Assembly (NCBI GenBank): GCA_037349315.1
Contig: JBAIAC010000057.1
Coordinates: 14,849,501-14,913,500 of the forward strand
DNA from: Chelydra serpentina
Taxonomy: Eukaryota > Chordata > Testudines > Chelydridae
Reading direction: 5' to 3'
DNA: 64,000 nucleotides
The notes under the pieces were generated by a model. It had not been told where the DNA came from, did not search any database, and was given only the letters and a program-made list of their open reading frames with translations. This document shows, piece by piece, positions 1-12,040 of the stretch. Every line of letters starts with the position of its first letter. Position 1 is the first letter of the stretch. A program made the position numbers and the translations under genes.

Positions 1-164
1 TCCCCATTCTGATTCATTCAGAGCTTAGATGCCTGAACTTCAGCCTGTCTGAGTTTTGTGTCTCCAGAATTGGGTCTGAAATCTGGGGACAGCGCATTTC
101 CTCATGCAGTTCCTAGCACTTCTGGCTTCCAGTCAGGTGGAGTTGTCACAAGAGCAGCCTTTGG

Positions 165-455
165 GCAGGTCTACACTAGCCCCGAAATTCGAACTAAGAT
201 ACGCGACTTCAGCTACGTGAATAACGTAGCTGAAGTCGAACTATCTTAGTTCGAATGAAAAAGCACTTACCCGGGGTCCACACGCGGCGCGCAGGCTCCC
301 CCGTCGACTCCGCCTACTCCGTTCGTCGAGCTGGATTACCAGCGTCGACGACGGAGCACTTCCTGGTTCGATTTATCGCGTCTAGACAAGACGCGATAAA
401 TCGAACCCAGAAGATCGATCCCGCGCCTCCGACCGGACGCGTAAGTATAGACGTA
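165..455. mobile_element. Non-autonomous hAT-like element with three internal hairpins
   Basis: The left end reads aggtctacact and the right end is a diverged copy of its inverse (gtatagac). Flanks gcctttgg and ccctttgt share six of eight bases, consistent with an old 8-bp target duplication. Inside are near-perfect hairpins at about 187-255, 322-356 and 367-405. A relative lies at 43139-43426. It encodes nothing convincing. Confidence 0.65.
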
Positions 456-659
456 CCCTTTGTTGTGATAGTTCTGTTTCTGTCCTCAGGGGAAGCCCAG
501 ACAGATGGAGGCAGTGTGGAAATAAAAAATAATTAAACACGTACAAGTAATATTTTGGAAATGTAAAGAATTGGTTTGGCTCCGATCCATTTCCAGAAAT
601 GGGTAAATTGTTGGGATGAGGATGGGAGCCATTTTACCTATCCAACATTATGTAACTTT

Positions 660-2090
660 AGCACCCTCTTGGCCAAGATGGAGTCTGCTCTGCAGGCAGC
701 TCTGGCCAAGAGAAGGTGTGCGCAGGAATGCAGCAGGGAAAGTCCCTTCCACTCCAGGGGCACCTGTTCCAAACCCCCCAGAGTGACACACACACACCGG
801 AAGAGTACAGTGAATATAGGAAAGGAAAATATTTATTTACAGAGGGATGAATGGAGAAAAACAACAAGGGGAAATATGGGGGGAGCATTAAAATGGTTAC
901 ATTCAACTCAAGGCCCCACAGGCCCAGTGGCAGCACAGTCTGACAGGGCAGACACCCCGCAATGTGTCTGCACCCAGAGCTCAGGAGTCCTGAGCACAGT
1001 TCCAGTCCAGTGGGGAGTCTTGGATGCTCCTGGTCGTCTTCGGCGCCAGTGAACTTCCCCTGCGTCCCCTCTGGTGCCCTCTTCTGCCGCTCTCTGCAAA
1101 GCCGCACACAGCGACCCCCTCCCCACTTAACTAGCTACAGCCTCCCTCCTTATCCCCGACGCAGAGTCACCAGCCCCAGTACTCACGGCCCCAGGCGGCC
1201 CTGGGCAGTGGTGATACCGATGCTGGGTCCAGCTCCGGCGGTGCCTCCCCGGCACAGTGCTCCTCCTGGCTCCTGTCCTGGGGTGTCCCCGATCGGCCGC
1301 CCTGTCCCTCGCCGGCTTCAGGCCGGTTCTCGGGGGCTTCACTCTGGGCGGGCCTGTGGGCTGCAGCCGTTCTCCCTGGAGCTCCAGACACCTCCCTTTG
1401 CTCTCCCCTCTCTCTCTGATCCCCTCCCTCAACAGCACTTCCTCCTTTTGGAACAATCAGCACTTCCCCTCTCAGGAAAAAGGTTTAAAAGGGTCATGCT
1501 CTCTAAACCCCAAATGGGTTACACATGGGCAGCGGGTGGAACCCCACTCCGGGGAGGCTAGCTCCCAGCTCCACCCCTTCCCCCCTCGCCCTCCCCACGG
1601 CCGGAGACCGCCTGCGACCAGAGGAGCCCCGGGCTGGCGGAAGCCCTGAGCCCCTCTCCCCTCCACCTTCCCGGAGGAGCCCAGGCCAGCCGCAGCCCAG
1701 AGAGTGTCCCCCCAGCCCGGAGGCTGGCCAAAACCCTGAGCCTCTCCCCCACACTCGGAGGAGCCCTGGCCAGGCTGGCCGAAGCCCTGACCCGAGCCTC
1801 TCCCCACCTGGAGCAGCCTGGGGCTGGTCGCAGATGTGCCGTGCCTTCCCGGACCCAACCCGCCCACTGCCCAGGGGGGAAGCGTCTGTGGAAGACACTT
1901 TTTGATATGTCCCACGCAGGTTCTGGGGCGGCTGAGGAGGCAGTATGTGCTGGAACTTGCATGCGGCATAATAAAGCAAAACCTTTGCTGCCAAACCCCA
2001 CAACAAGGGGTCTGCCGGCTGTGGCAGTGCCGGGGGAGGCAGAGCCTCCCCTGGCCTATTATACCCACTGCCCATGGGGTTACAGTTATC
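660..2090. repeat. GC-rich block with tandem ~48-bp units; possible LTR-element remnant
   Basis: The block is rich in C, G and CpG and gives many overlapping open frames on both strands, a composition effect. From about 1621 to 1835 a unit beginning ggaggagccc recurs roughly every 40-55 bp (starts near 1621, 1673, 1719, 1757, 1809). The block 1900-2090 resembles a dispersed turtle repeat, but I cannot name the family. No conserved coding domain was seen. Confidence 0.35.
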
Positions 2091-2759
2091 ACTTGTCTAA
2101 TTCAAGATGGGTGAAAAGGACTGAAAGTCTGAGGTGGTAACTCCAGAATGACACTCAAGCTATTTGATCTTCCAGGACTTTAAGACGTCATGGTAGCATG
2201 AACGCCCTTGGGTGTTTTGTCAGTAACATTCAGGACTGGAGAGGAGAGGCAAAGCACTCAGGTACCCAGACCCTATGGTGACAGGTGCAGTATTAGAATA
2301 GAATAGATTAGAATAGACAGTGTTCTCCAGCGTGGCTTGCCTTGGCTTGGCTATGGCATATGTATATTAGCATATTATCTTGGGGTTTTTAAGCCTTGTG
2401 CTTCTTTACATTTTTTATACACGCAAAAGTTTTCTCGCTTGGGATGCAGTAGAAATAAAGCTGGGCTATTCTATAATTATTATTTTATTTTATTATTTTA
2501 TTTATTAAGGGCTTTGATTATGGAGTTGGGCCCCATTTAGGGAAGCATCCGATTCTGTGGAACGAGCATATTCCACTCAGTGTTCCAAAAATCAACAGTC
2601 CACAGGGCCAAGGTGTATTATTTAGAACAGTTAGCTGACAAGAAAATCCCAGGATTCTGCTAGCACGGAAAGGGATTGAAACATCATGAGGTCAGTAGTG
2701 GGTTAGCCCAGGGAAATGCATAGTGCATTGATACACTGTGTAGGATAAGAAAGCTAGAC

Positions 2760-4138
2760 GAAGAGTTAACACCACTTTTGCCTTACCAATCATACCTTTC
2801 CAATCTATTAGAATTCTTTGTGGAGGTCAACAAACATGCAGACAAGGGTGATCCAGAGGTTATAGTGTACCTCGACTTTCAGAAAGCCTTTAACAAGATG
2901 CCTCATCAAAGGCTCTGAAGCAAAGTAGACAGTCATGGGATCAGAGGGAAGGTCCTCTCATGGATCAGTAACTGGTGAAAAGGTAAGAAACAAAGGGTAG
3001 CAATACATGGTCAGTTTTCAAGTGGAGAGGTAAATAGTGGGGTTTCCAAGGATCGGTACTGGGACCAGTGCAGTTCAACATATTCATAAATGATTTGGGA
3101 AAAAAGGGTAAACAGTGAGGTGGCAAAGTTTGAAGATGATACAAAATGACTCATGATAGTTAAGTCCAAAACTGACTGCGAAGAATTACAAAGGGATCTC
3201 ACAAAACGGGATGACTGGGCAACAAAATGGAGATGAAATTCAGTGTTGATAAGTGTAAAGTAAGGCACATTGAAAAACATAATCCCAAATATACATACAA
3301 AATGATGGGGTATAAATTAGCTGTTACCACTCAAGAAAGAGATCTTGGAGTCACCGGGGATAGTTCTCTGAAAACATCCACTCAATGTGCAGCACAGTCA
3401 AAAAAGCGAACAGAATGTTAGGAACCACTAAGAAAAGAATAGATAATAAGAGAGAAAATATCATAATGCCTCTATATAAATCCATGGTACGCTCACATCT
3501 TGAATACTGCATGCAGTTTCAGTTGCTTCATCACAAAAAAGATATTGGAACTGGAAAAAGTGCAGAGAAAGGCAACAAAAATGCTTAGAGGTATGCAACA
3601 GCTTCCATATGAGGAGAGATTAAAAATACTGGGACTGTTCATTTTAGAAAAGAGATGACTAAGGGGGCATATGATAGAGGTCTATTAAATTATGAATGTG
3701 GTGGAGAAAGTGAATAAGGAAGTGTTATTTACCTCTTCGCATAACACAAGAACGAGGAGTCACCCAATGAAATTAATAAGCAGCAGGTTTAAAACAAACA
3801 TAAGGAAGTACTTCTTCACACAACGCACAGTCAAGCTGTGGAATGCATGGAAGCTCTGGAAGGCCAAAAGTATAACTGTGTTCAAAAAAGAATTAGATAA
3901 GTTCATGGAGGATAGGTCCATCAGTGGCTGTTAGCCAACATGGTCAGGTTCGTAACCCTGTGTTTTGGGTTTCCTTAAACCGCTGACTGCCAGAAGCTGT
4001 GGGTGACAGGGGACGGATCACTTGATGAATTACCTTGGTCTGTTCATTCCCTCTGAAGCATCTGGCATTGGCCACTGTCAGAGACAGGATACTGGGCTAG
4101 GTGGACCATTGGTCTGACCCAGTATTGCCATTCTTATA
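2760..4138 (+). pseudogene. CR1 LINE, 3' part of the reverse transcriptase ORF and 3' end
   Basis: Translation gives CR1 reverse transcriptase motifs: VYLDFQKAFNKMPHQRL near 2866 and later AKFEDDTK near 3125, where the active-site FADD has become FEDD. The frame is interrupted by stops and shifts, so it is inactive. The 3' end closes with the CR1-type ending (ggtctgacccagtattgcc). 5'-truncated, as is usual for CR1. Confidence 0.85.
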
Positions 4139-5919
4139 TTTTTACTCAAAGTCTGGTGATTCCAGTTCCATTTACACCTCCATCTCTCTCCACTCTTTCT
4201 AAAATAGCTGCAAACTACTGTCCCCTAGGTACAGGGCTATTTCCCCCATAAATACACCACTATTCTCTAAACAGTTCCCTGGCTTCTGCTTCCTTTCTGA
4301 GTGGGGTTGGCAAGAGGGTTGTCTGGGCTCTGCTGTGAGGACGTTTGAAAGTCAAATATTTGTCTTGAAGAAGTTATTCCATAATGTGCAGCATATCGGG
4401 TTCACTTCCAAAATTCTTTAAAATTAAGGTGCTTCCTGTTTTTTCAAATGTAACTGGGTCTCCATTTGAATGGGGTTTGCATTATTGTGAATGGCAATCG
4501 GTCTGATACTTCATGTGTATAATGCCAATAGTTTATGGGTTGAATGCGTATTCATGTCACTGGTTCGAAGGAGCAAATGAAATTCAATATTTCCCCACAA
4601 GACCCTTGCTGGAGCCTTCCACACTATGGGAAAGCGTGTTTGGGTTTCTGTTGCTAAGTAACATATGGATGGAGATCACTGGCTTAGCAACGTGCCAAAA
4701 AACATCTAGTGAATGTCATCTTCCTCCCAAGCCCCACACACGTACATAACCAGCTGGTCTGAACAACCCACTTTAGTCCAAACTAAAAAGGGAGAGAAAG
4801 TGGCCTGGATTCCCCCCAAGGGTAATCATCTCAGTCAGATAAAAATCCCTAGGGAGGAGGTCGACAAAGGGAAAGGGAAGCATTCGTTTCATCAGACAAT
4901 GCTTTTGTTTTCCTGGGTTCCGCCGATGTCATTCCGAAATTAATTTCTGATTGGGAGGCAGGAGTGAGGATGTTGGAGATCATTCTAACCCTCTCCCTAC
5001 ACACACAGCCTTTCAAAGCTTATGTGGTTGGGAAGAAGGACCTGAGCCCAGGAGGCTGGGAGAGGAAGACAGACCTGATGAACCAAACTGATTCACCAGT
5101 GGATTGGGTTTGGTTTGCAGCATTTATTGTCTAATTTCTGTGTGGGGTGTCAATTTCCTCATATTCCACCTATGGACATTTGTATGGCAACAAAATTATC
5201 ATTAACCCTGTTGCTTAATATTGGGTGGAGCTGGTAGCGATCCGTAAGTTTCAGTAGCCTAATACTTTCCATTATAAAGGATTCTTGCAACCTTTTTTTG
5301 AGAAATTCTTACACCTCCATTGTTTGCAGCAGGCCTTTGAAGTTTGCAAAGGGAAAGCCCTTGGGTTGGAAAAGTGCCTTTTCTTCGTCCCATGAAATGA
5401 CATGGAGGTTTTGCTGAAATACAAACTTCTGAAAATCACCATTTTCCTTCTCTCAATTCCATTGCTCAGGGAAATGTTGACAGCTTGCCAAAACAATAGC
5501 TAACCATGAACATCCTAACAGGCCAGATACACACTGCAGCCAACCGGCAGCAGCAGCAGTCTCTGAATTGGGGCAGATGGGAATAAATAGCTTCTCCTTC
5601 AGCCCGTTAATGTAGTTCTGTAGCGCAAGCAGCAGAAGCTGCAGGTCTGGCTGCAGTGCAGAAGGTTCAGCGTTCACCCATTGCTGATGGTGTGTGATTT
5701 AGGGGGGTAGTTACAGTTGTGCATAAGGGAATTTCTTTTTGCCTTTTTTCTTTAAAAAAAAAAAGGGAAATTGCATACAAAAATTATGCTGAAAGGACAT
5801 TATTTAGAATGCAAAATCAAGCCAATGAAAATTAAGGTTGCACAGGCAACCTTAAATCTAGCATTTCATAACCTTTGAAAGAGTTATTCTAACATGGTAT
5901 TTTTATATGTGATATATAT

Positions 5920-6010
5920 TAAGGCGTGTAGATAGAGTGCAGAACTTGGAATCAAGACTCCTGGATTTTATTTCCAATTCTGCCAGTGGGAAGGTGAACT
6001 GGCAGGGAAA
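5920..6010 (+). repeat. MIR-like SINE fragment
   Basis: The stretch reading gaatcaagactcctggattt followed by a Ser/Cys-rich 'ccaattctgcca' core is typical of the central part of MIR-type CORE-SINEs. Short and diverged. Confidence 0.4.
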
Positions 6011-6117
6011 ACGACATGTTTCCAGTTTCCTTCGAAAGATTTGTCAAGAGAGACACATTTCTGTGGAAGCATTCGATGATTCTGACAAAAACATTCCCTT
6101 GGAAAATTTCCCACCTA

Positions 6118-6215
6118 TCATAGAATCATAGAATCTCAGGGTTGGAAGGGACCTTAGGAGGTCATCTAGTCCAACCCCCTGCTCAAAGCAGGACCAATCC
6201 CCAATCCCCCAGGAC
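6118..6215 (-). repeat. CR1/SINE 3' tail, minus strand
   Basis: The reverse complement ends in the CR1-type tail ggttggactagatgacctcc ... gattctatgattctatga. The segment beside it (gggattggggattggtcc on the minus strand) is closer to the tRNA-SINE tail than to CR1 itself, so this may be a truncated SINE. Confidence 0.75.
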
Positions 6216-6684
6216 CTGCTCTCTAATACTCTTCCTGTTTACAATCTACACCTCAATGGATGACACAAATGGCTCTTCAGGACACATACAAAGAAGAGGC
6301 TCCAAATTACATCATTTCCCTTATTATTTATAGACGTCAGTGCCATCTCGGGTTGCATAGGTGTGCAGATCACGTGTATTCTGCAGTAGTTGTTGCATTT
6401 CTGTGTGTCGTATTGTGGACATAGGGACACACTGTTTCTCCAAAAAGAGAACAAAAGACAGTGGTGGGACAAAGCAGAGCTGCCTCCAGTACGTCTCTGC
6501 TCTTGCAGTTGTGTTTAACTGAAGGGAGATCCATTGGGAGCCTGTTTAATCTGTACACAAAAGCAATATTCAGTCTGTCTCAGCTGCAGTGGACTCTGTG
6601 CAGGAGACTGAAGCTGGAGCTGCCTTGTATGGAGTATAACGTCAGGTTTGCAGTATGGGTTGAGCTCTGAGGAAGTTTTTATAC

Positions 6685-6765
6685 CATAGGGCCAGATCCT
6701 CATGTGGTGTAAATTGGCATAGTACCACTGAAGTTACTGAAGCTATGCTGAACTGGACTGTGTTA
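6685..6765. repeat. Palindromic MITE fragment (gccagatcctc...ggtgtaaat type)
   Basis: Starts with ggccagatcctcatgtggtg followed by taaattggcatag, the left half of a dispersed palindromic element. A more complete copy is at 25628-25713. Confidence 0.5.
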
Positions 6766-6934
6766 CTTGTGATGACGATTAAATGACATCAGTGATCACA
6801 GAGACCAGACCTGGTACCTCTGTTTGAAATAGGTCCCAAAGATGCCATCCCTAGGAGGGACAGTTCACCTTATGGACGGAAAATATCTTTATCTCAGACT
6901 TTGCTTGCTGTGCAGTACAAAGCATTGGATAGTT

Positions 6935-7225
6935 TTGTGGTCAAGGTAGCAGACTGGGAGTCAGGACTCCTGGCACTGCCACTGACTCACTGTGAGACTT
7001 TGGCAAATCACTTTCTGTGTTCCCGTTTCCCAGTCTGTAAAACGAAGATAATAGAACCTACCTCACCCTGGGGTCTGAAGCCAGATTCATTGAGTAACAT
7101 TATGCCCTGACTTGAAGGCCATTTATTTTAATGGAGTTGCATTGGGTGTCATTAGGGGAGAATCTGGGCAATCCCAGTGCTGTTTATGAAGTGCTTTGAG
7201 ATCTTTGGATAGAATATAAGTGGAA
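6935..7225 (+). repeat. MIR-like SINE
   Basis: Contains the sequence order of MIR-type SINEs: gggagtcaggactcctgg, then tgactcactgtgagact, then cccagtctgtaaaacg, then a late agtgctttgagatctttgga. Old and diverged, with an inserted 'tgaagccagatt' section. Confidence 0.55.
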
Positions 7226-7573
7226 AAGATTCTTATGACTGATATTATTCATGGGAATCTCTCTTGCCCAGGGCTAATAGGGTAGCAGCATAACTGCTTC
7301 TCCTCTTTCTAATGCCCATGGAGGTTTCCCAAACAGCATTTCAACTTTATCTGTTTCTGTTTCCTGTTTGATCTGATGCATATCCCAGCCTTGGGAAGGA
7401 GCAACGTATTGAGTCATTTTTGGGTATTTGAGGGTCTCTCAGTGATGTAGTAATAACAGCAAACAAAACAGCTATTGCAAGCATCACTTTAATCTTACTA
7501 CTAATAGAACAAAAGGGTCAGGTGCCAGAACCCAAATTTACACTGAGGATCAAGGAATGTTCACTGAAGCATA

Positions 7574-7745
7574 AGAATCAGAGGTAGAAAAGAGCCGTAA
7601 GGTAAATCTAGTCCATTCCTGGCGTCTCATTGAGAAACTGCCCTATAGTCTGTTTGCTAGTGGTTTGTCCATTCTGGTTTGTATTAACTTAAGCAGTGGG
7701 GCTTCACTACCTTTTCTGGAAAGGTTACACAAAAGTCTAAGGCCT
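7574..7745 (-). repeat. Old CR1-family 3' fragment, minus strand
   Basis: Reads gaatcagaggtagaaaagag ... aatctagtccattcc ... ggggcttcactaccttt, a layout repeated at 11872-12040 and 28068-28320 and typical of older CR1 subfamilies read from the opposite strand. Confidence 0.55.
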
Positions 7746-7996
7746 GGCCTACTCTCAAAAATGTAGGTATAATGGCATAGCTACCAATGAACCTTCCTAG
7801 TGTTGACGAGGCTTATACCGCATCATTTGCCAAATTAGCGTATACTAGTTCCCCAAGTGAAATAAGCTATACTAGCAAACATACTTTATAACTGCATCTA
7901 CACTAGAGCTTTTGCTGGTGTAGAAATGTTGCAAAAACATCACTCTCCCAACCAACGTTACTCTACTGGCAAATATTTCCAGTGCAGACCTTGCCT
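7741..7996. mobile_element. Non-autonomous hAT-like element
   Basis: Bounded by aaggcctggcctactct and gcagaccttgcct, imperfect inverted ends of the 'ggtctacac' class. The internal sequence (aatggcatagctaccaatga) recurs at 9909-10045. Confidence 0.55.
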
Positions 7997-8024
7997 AGGG
8001 GTTTTTTTATATACTTTTCAGTTT

Positions 8025-8175
8025 GAAAGCAGTATAGATAAAGTGGTCCAAGCCCCTAGTGTGGATGCAGCTAGACTGGCATGAAGGTGCTTATACTAAA
8101 TATACAGGAATGAGCTATACCTGTATAAGGCACCTTTATACCATTGTCACTGTGTCCATACTAAGGGCTGGACTA
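8025..8175. mobile_element. hAT-like element fragment
   Basis: Continues the same class: ends near ctgtgtccatactaagggct and contains tatacctgtataaggcacc. It abuts the previous element and could be part of a composite copy. Confidence 0.35.
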
Positions 8176-8439
8176 CTTAAATCAGCACAAAAACTGTGTG
8201 TAGAACACACCAAGTAGATGTCACTGTCCGGAGTTTTTGCTGTTATACAACCTAAATGTTCCCTTTCATAGTTTCACCCCACAATTCCAAAGGCCACCCC
8301 AAATAACCTCTCTCCATCGTTAGCATCCATGAAATATGTTGAGACAGTTAACATCTGCCCACCCCACTTGCTGTCATTGTGCCACGCTACACAGATCTAG
8401 TTGTGTTAATCTTTCCGCACCGCTCAGTCCCCGCTACCC

Positions 8440-8660
8440 CTAATAAATGTTTTTCTCTGAACTTCCTCCAGTTTGTCTATGTTTTTCTGGCCGTGAAGTG
8501 CAAAGAGCTAAACGCAGCATTGCAGGTGTGATTAGACCAAGAGAGACTACCTGCTCCTGGAAGCGATGTCTTGGCGCATACACCCCAAATCGCATTGGTT
8601 TTGGTGCCGTATCGCATTGCTCGCTGGCTCATGCTGCTGCTGTGGCTTTTTGAAGCGAGC
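8440..8660 (-). repeat. CR1 fragment, minus strand
   Basis: The order cttcctccagtttgtc, then gcagcattgcaggtgtgatt, then agaccaagagagactac matches the CR1 sequence seen on the minus strand at 63.9 kb (ctctccagtttatcaacgtc). Diverged. Confidence 0.6.
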
Positions 8661-9144
8661 ACAGCCACTAGCGTCATCTTTAATTTGTTTATTTTTGCTG
8701 GCGTGCTGGGGAAGCGTTGATCTGCTTTTAAAACAATGTCCTAACCACTGCGAGTGTCACTTCTGAAGTAACTGGCATACACCCATTAGCCAGTCAGCGG
8801 TGCCAATGTCATTCTGACAGCAGCTGAAGGAGTCTGTGACCATGTAGACTGCAGTGTAGTGATACTCTAATCCGCCTGCCATTTCACATTCAAAGGAAGG
8901 AGGGAAATTACTGCAGGTGATCTGCCTGTGGGACACAAATCAAGGCCATTGTAAACTGCAGGCACTAGCTTTTCCTTATCTCACAGCCCTCTTCCACAAC
9001 GGTTTCTTTGCAGTGCCCTCAAACGCCTGCCCTTTTTACTGTGCTCAAGCCCATCGTGAGAGAAAACGAGCTGCTTACATTTCTTTTTAAAGTTGTCTTT
9101 AGATGTTTTCAGACTCATGGTTTACAGGTTGCAATATGGTAGAC

Positions 9145-9568
9145 CAGCGGTTCTCAAACTTTAGCAACCCAAAGACCCCCATTTTCATTTTTAAAATGTT
9201 GCGGACCCCGAAGCCAGCTTGTAATTTTCCCCGGGGTGCTCAGCTACCACTCAGCCCTAGGCCCCACCCCCACTTCACCCCTTCTCCCAGGTCCCCACTC
9301 CCACCCCACCTCTTCCCACCCCCGTTCCACCCTGACCCTCCTTTTTCCACCCGCTCCCCCGAGTGCGCCCCATCCCCCCTCCTCCTCCTCCTCCTTCCCA
9401 GCCCCTCCTGGATGCCACTGAATAGGTGTTCGCGGAGTGCAGGAAGTGCTGGGAGGGAGGAGAAGGAGTTTATCAGCAGGGCCAGTGGCCCCGGACATAA
9501 CTCACAGACCCCCTGAAGTACCTTCGCTGACCCCCAAGGGTCCGCAGACCCCAGTTTAAGAACCGCTG
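9145..9568. mobile_element. Non-autonomous hAT element with 8-bp target duplication
   Basis: Starts cagcggttctcaaacttta and ends with the inverse (gtttaagaaccgctg). The flanking octamers tggtagac (9137-9144) and cggcagac (9569-9576) differ only by two C/T changes. The interior is a C-rich low-complexity insert, so the open frames there are not genes. Confidence 0.85.
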
Positions 9569-9908
9569 CGGCAGACAACAGAGCTGAGAAATCTAGAGAG
9601 AGTTCCGTTTAATGGGAGTTATTTGTCCATCAGCAACCATAACGGTCAACTAATGCCAGTTTCTAAATTGACTTCATGTGTTTTCACTATGTCAGCAGCA
9701 GTGTGACTGGCTAACGATGCTGCTGACTAACACATAATTAATGAGAATCCCATTACATGGAAGCATAGGGGAGGCCCCGAAGTCAAGGACTCTATAGAAA
9801 TTCTAACATTTCCCTACTTTCAATACACTTCTCTAAATTGTTGCGTAGAGTTGTTCTGCCCCATTAAACAACGATTACCTTCAACCTCAGAGGTGGCTGC
9901 ATTTCAAT

Positions 9909-10045
9909 GGTGGATAATGGCATAGCTATCAATGAACCTTCCTTCTGTTGATGCGGCATCTTTTGCCAGTATAGCTTATACTAGTTCCCCCAAGTGAAAT
10001 AAGCTACACTTTTAGGCCAGCATAACTGCATCTACATAGTGGATA
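9909..10045. mobile_element. hAT-like element fragment related to 7741-7996
   Basis: Shares aatggcatagct and caatgaaccttcct and the 'ttatactagttccccaagtg' segment with 7741-7996, in the same order and orientation. Ends lost. Confidence 0.5.
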
Positions 10046-11202
10046 AAGCAATTTCTCTATAAAGTGCTTTGGGAGCCTTCAGGATGAAAATGCAATCTAC
10101 ACTGAATATCACTGAGTGTAGAAATAATAATATCTGGCATGTATATAGCACTTAACATCTTCAAATCTCTCCGCATACATTGATTAATCACTGTTATCTG
10201 ATGTTAAAACTAATAACAGTGTGTCTTTAGCTGGGTGACTCTACTGCTATAGTGTAATTGGTGTTTCCATTTGTTAGTACTATCTTGCTATTACTTTTTA
10301 ATGCTTTCAAACAGTTCCAGTATAATATTTCTTGCTGAGTGGCAGCGTAATATGAGGATATGAGGACAGGATCTTCTTTTAAAATGTATTTACATGCTTT
10401 TCCCCTGTCATGAATAGCAAATTAATTTGAAATGTCAATGCATTAAAAAGATAGCAATGCATAGAAAAACAATACAGTTTGCTAAGGGCCATTAGCTGAG
10501 AAGCTCCTAAATAATGTTGTGAAATTAATACTAATAGCACTAGTGATTATACTGTGTCTTTCCCTCCAGTCTAAGTTGTTTGCATGAGAAATGTTTTACA
10601 GGTTAAGGGCCTCAAAAGCAGTTGTATGCATGTGGAAAGGTTTTCTCTCCTGGGCTTGGCCTGACATCTTCATGAATGGTGCAGTATCAGATACAGCAAT
10701 AACCATCATTGCCATATGTAAATAGCACTTGCCATCTTTAATGTACTACAGGAATGTTCAGTAATGAATGAAGACAGGGCCCAGGCCTGCATGCCTCACT
10801 CCATGAAGTAATCCTATTACTTCTATGGCATGACTCATGGGTGAGGTCAGCAGGACCTCGTCTTTTATATGACAGTGTCATACCGTCACACATAGCAGTG
10901 TGGTAATGTCATCCCACTTAGAATTCTGCTGCAAAACTTGGGGAATAGCTTTTTTTTTCTCCCTCTGTGTCTTCAATTTTTACCAGGTGGCTGAAACAAC
11001 AGTAAGGCCTGATCAAGCAGTCAGGGGAGGGACTAGGGAGGGAGGGTCAGGGAAGCTTGATCAAGAGGCCCAAGTGGAAATCAAATAAATTAGCTTTCAA
11101 TAAACTCCAGTTTGCCAGTCTTAGCTCATAAAGATTCTTTTCTCTGCCAGCACAGGGGTTCTGGGATGACTTCTCCTAAGATACAGACCATTCTCTAAGG
11201 TT

Positions 11203-11330
11203 TCAGTGTAGTAGCCGTGTTAGTCTGTGTCAGCAAAAAGAAAACAAGAAAAATACCTGTGGCACCTTAGAGACTAACAAATTTATTTCAGCATAAACTT
11301 TCGTGGGTTAAGAACCCACTTCATTCACCC
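11203..11330. repeat. Penelope-type 3' tail repeat
   Basis: Contains gtagccgtgttagtctgtgt, then tggcaccttagagactaaca, then ataaactttcgtgggtt. This is the dispersed tail also seen at 43757-43850 and 48718-48887. Attribution to Penelope-like elements is an inference. Confidence 0.55.
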
Positions 11331-11871
11331 ATTCTTTAAGCCTCCCCACATGAGGCTACATGGTCTAAAATGGGTTTATCTTCCTGGCAATCATGTTTTT
11401 GGGGGTGAGATGAACCCATATGGGCCACTCTGGTCGAAGGAAGCCGCTATGTTTAATGATCTCATAGCTGTCTTCTAATAGGACTCAGCTAAAGCAGGAT
11501 CATCAGTGACATATTCAGGTCCAATGGATTGTTTTCACTTGGGCCTCAGCAACTACGGAACTATCTATCAAGGGAACACAATAAACTCTTCTCTTTTTTA
11601 TTTCTCCTAAGCTGGCTAGTGCCTGTCCTGAAAAAGGTTAGCGTCGTCTCCCCCCGCCCCCTCCACCCGGGAGCTGAGCCTCAGAGTCGAAGCAACATGT
11701 GTGATGGCATATTTAGCCTAGCCAGTACTAACCGTATCTCTAAATGCCCTGTTCGTAGCAGTTAATAGTGTATAACCTGACCCATGACTGCTGAAGTAGA
11801 AAGTAAGTTCATCTGAAGATATGGTCAGACCAGTTTAATCTACTGCAGTTTGCAGCCATGTTTCATTTCAT

Positions 11872-12040
11872 GGAATCGTAGAAGTTAGAGATGGCAGAGA
11901 CCTTTTATATCTACCAGTCCATCTACTCGCTCAATGCATAAATGTTCCCTGTTGAATATTCACTAGTGTCTTGACTTGTCTATTTTAAATATCCCGACTT
12001 GTGGTGCTTCCACCACTTCCCTTCAAAACCCATATTTGCA
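11872..12040 (-). repeat. Old CR1-family fragment, minus strand
   Basis: Begins atggaatcgtagaagttaga and ends near tggtgcttccaccacttccc, the same layout as 7574-7745 and 28068-28320. Confidence 0.5.

Noticed and set aside
1472..2092. 206-residue minus-strand frame rich in Gly/Pro
   Set aside because: Generated by the tandem GC-rich repeat; parallel frames of similar length exist in other phases.
9103..9578. Open frames on both strands with Pro or Gly/Arg runs
   Set aside because: They come from a C-rich tract inside the hAT element 9145-9568.
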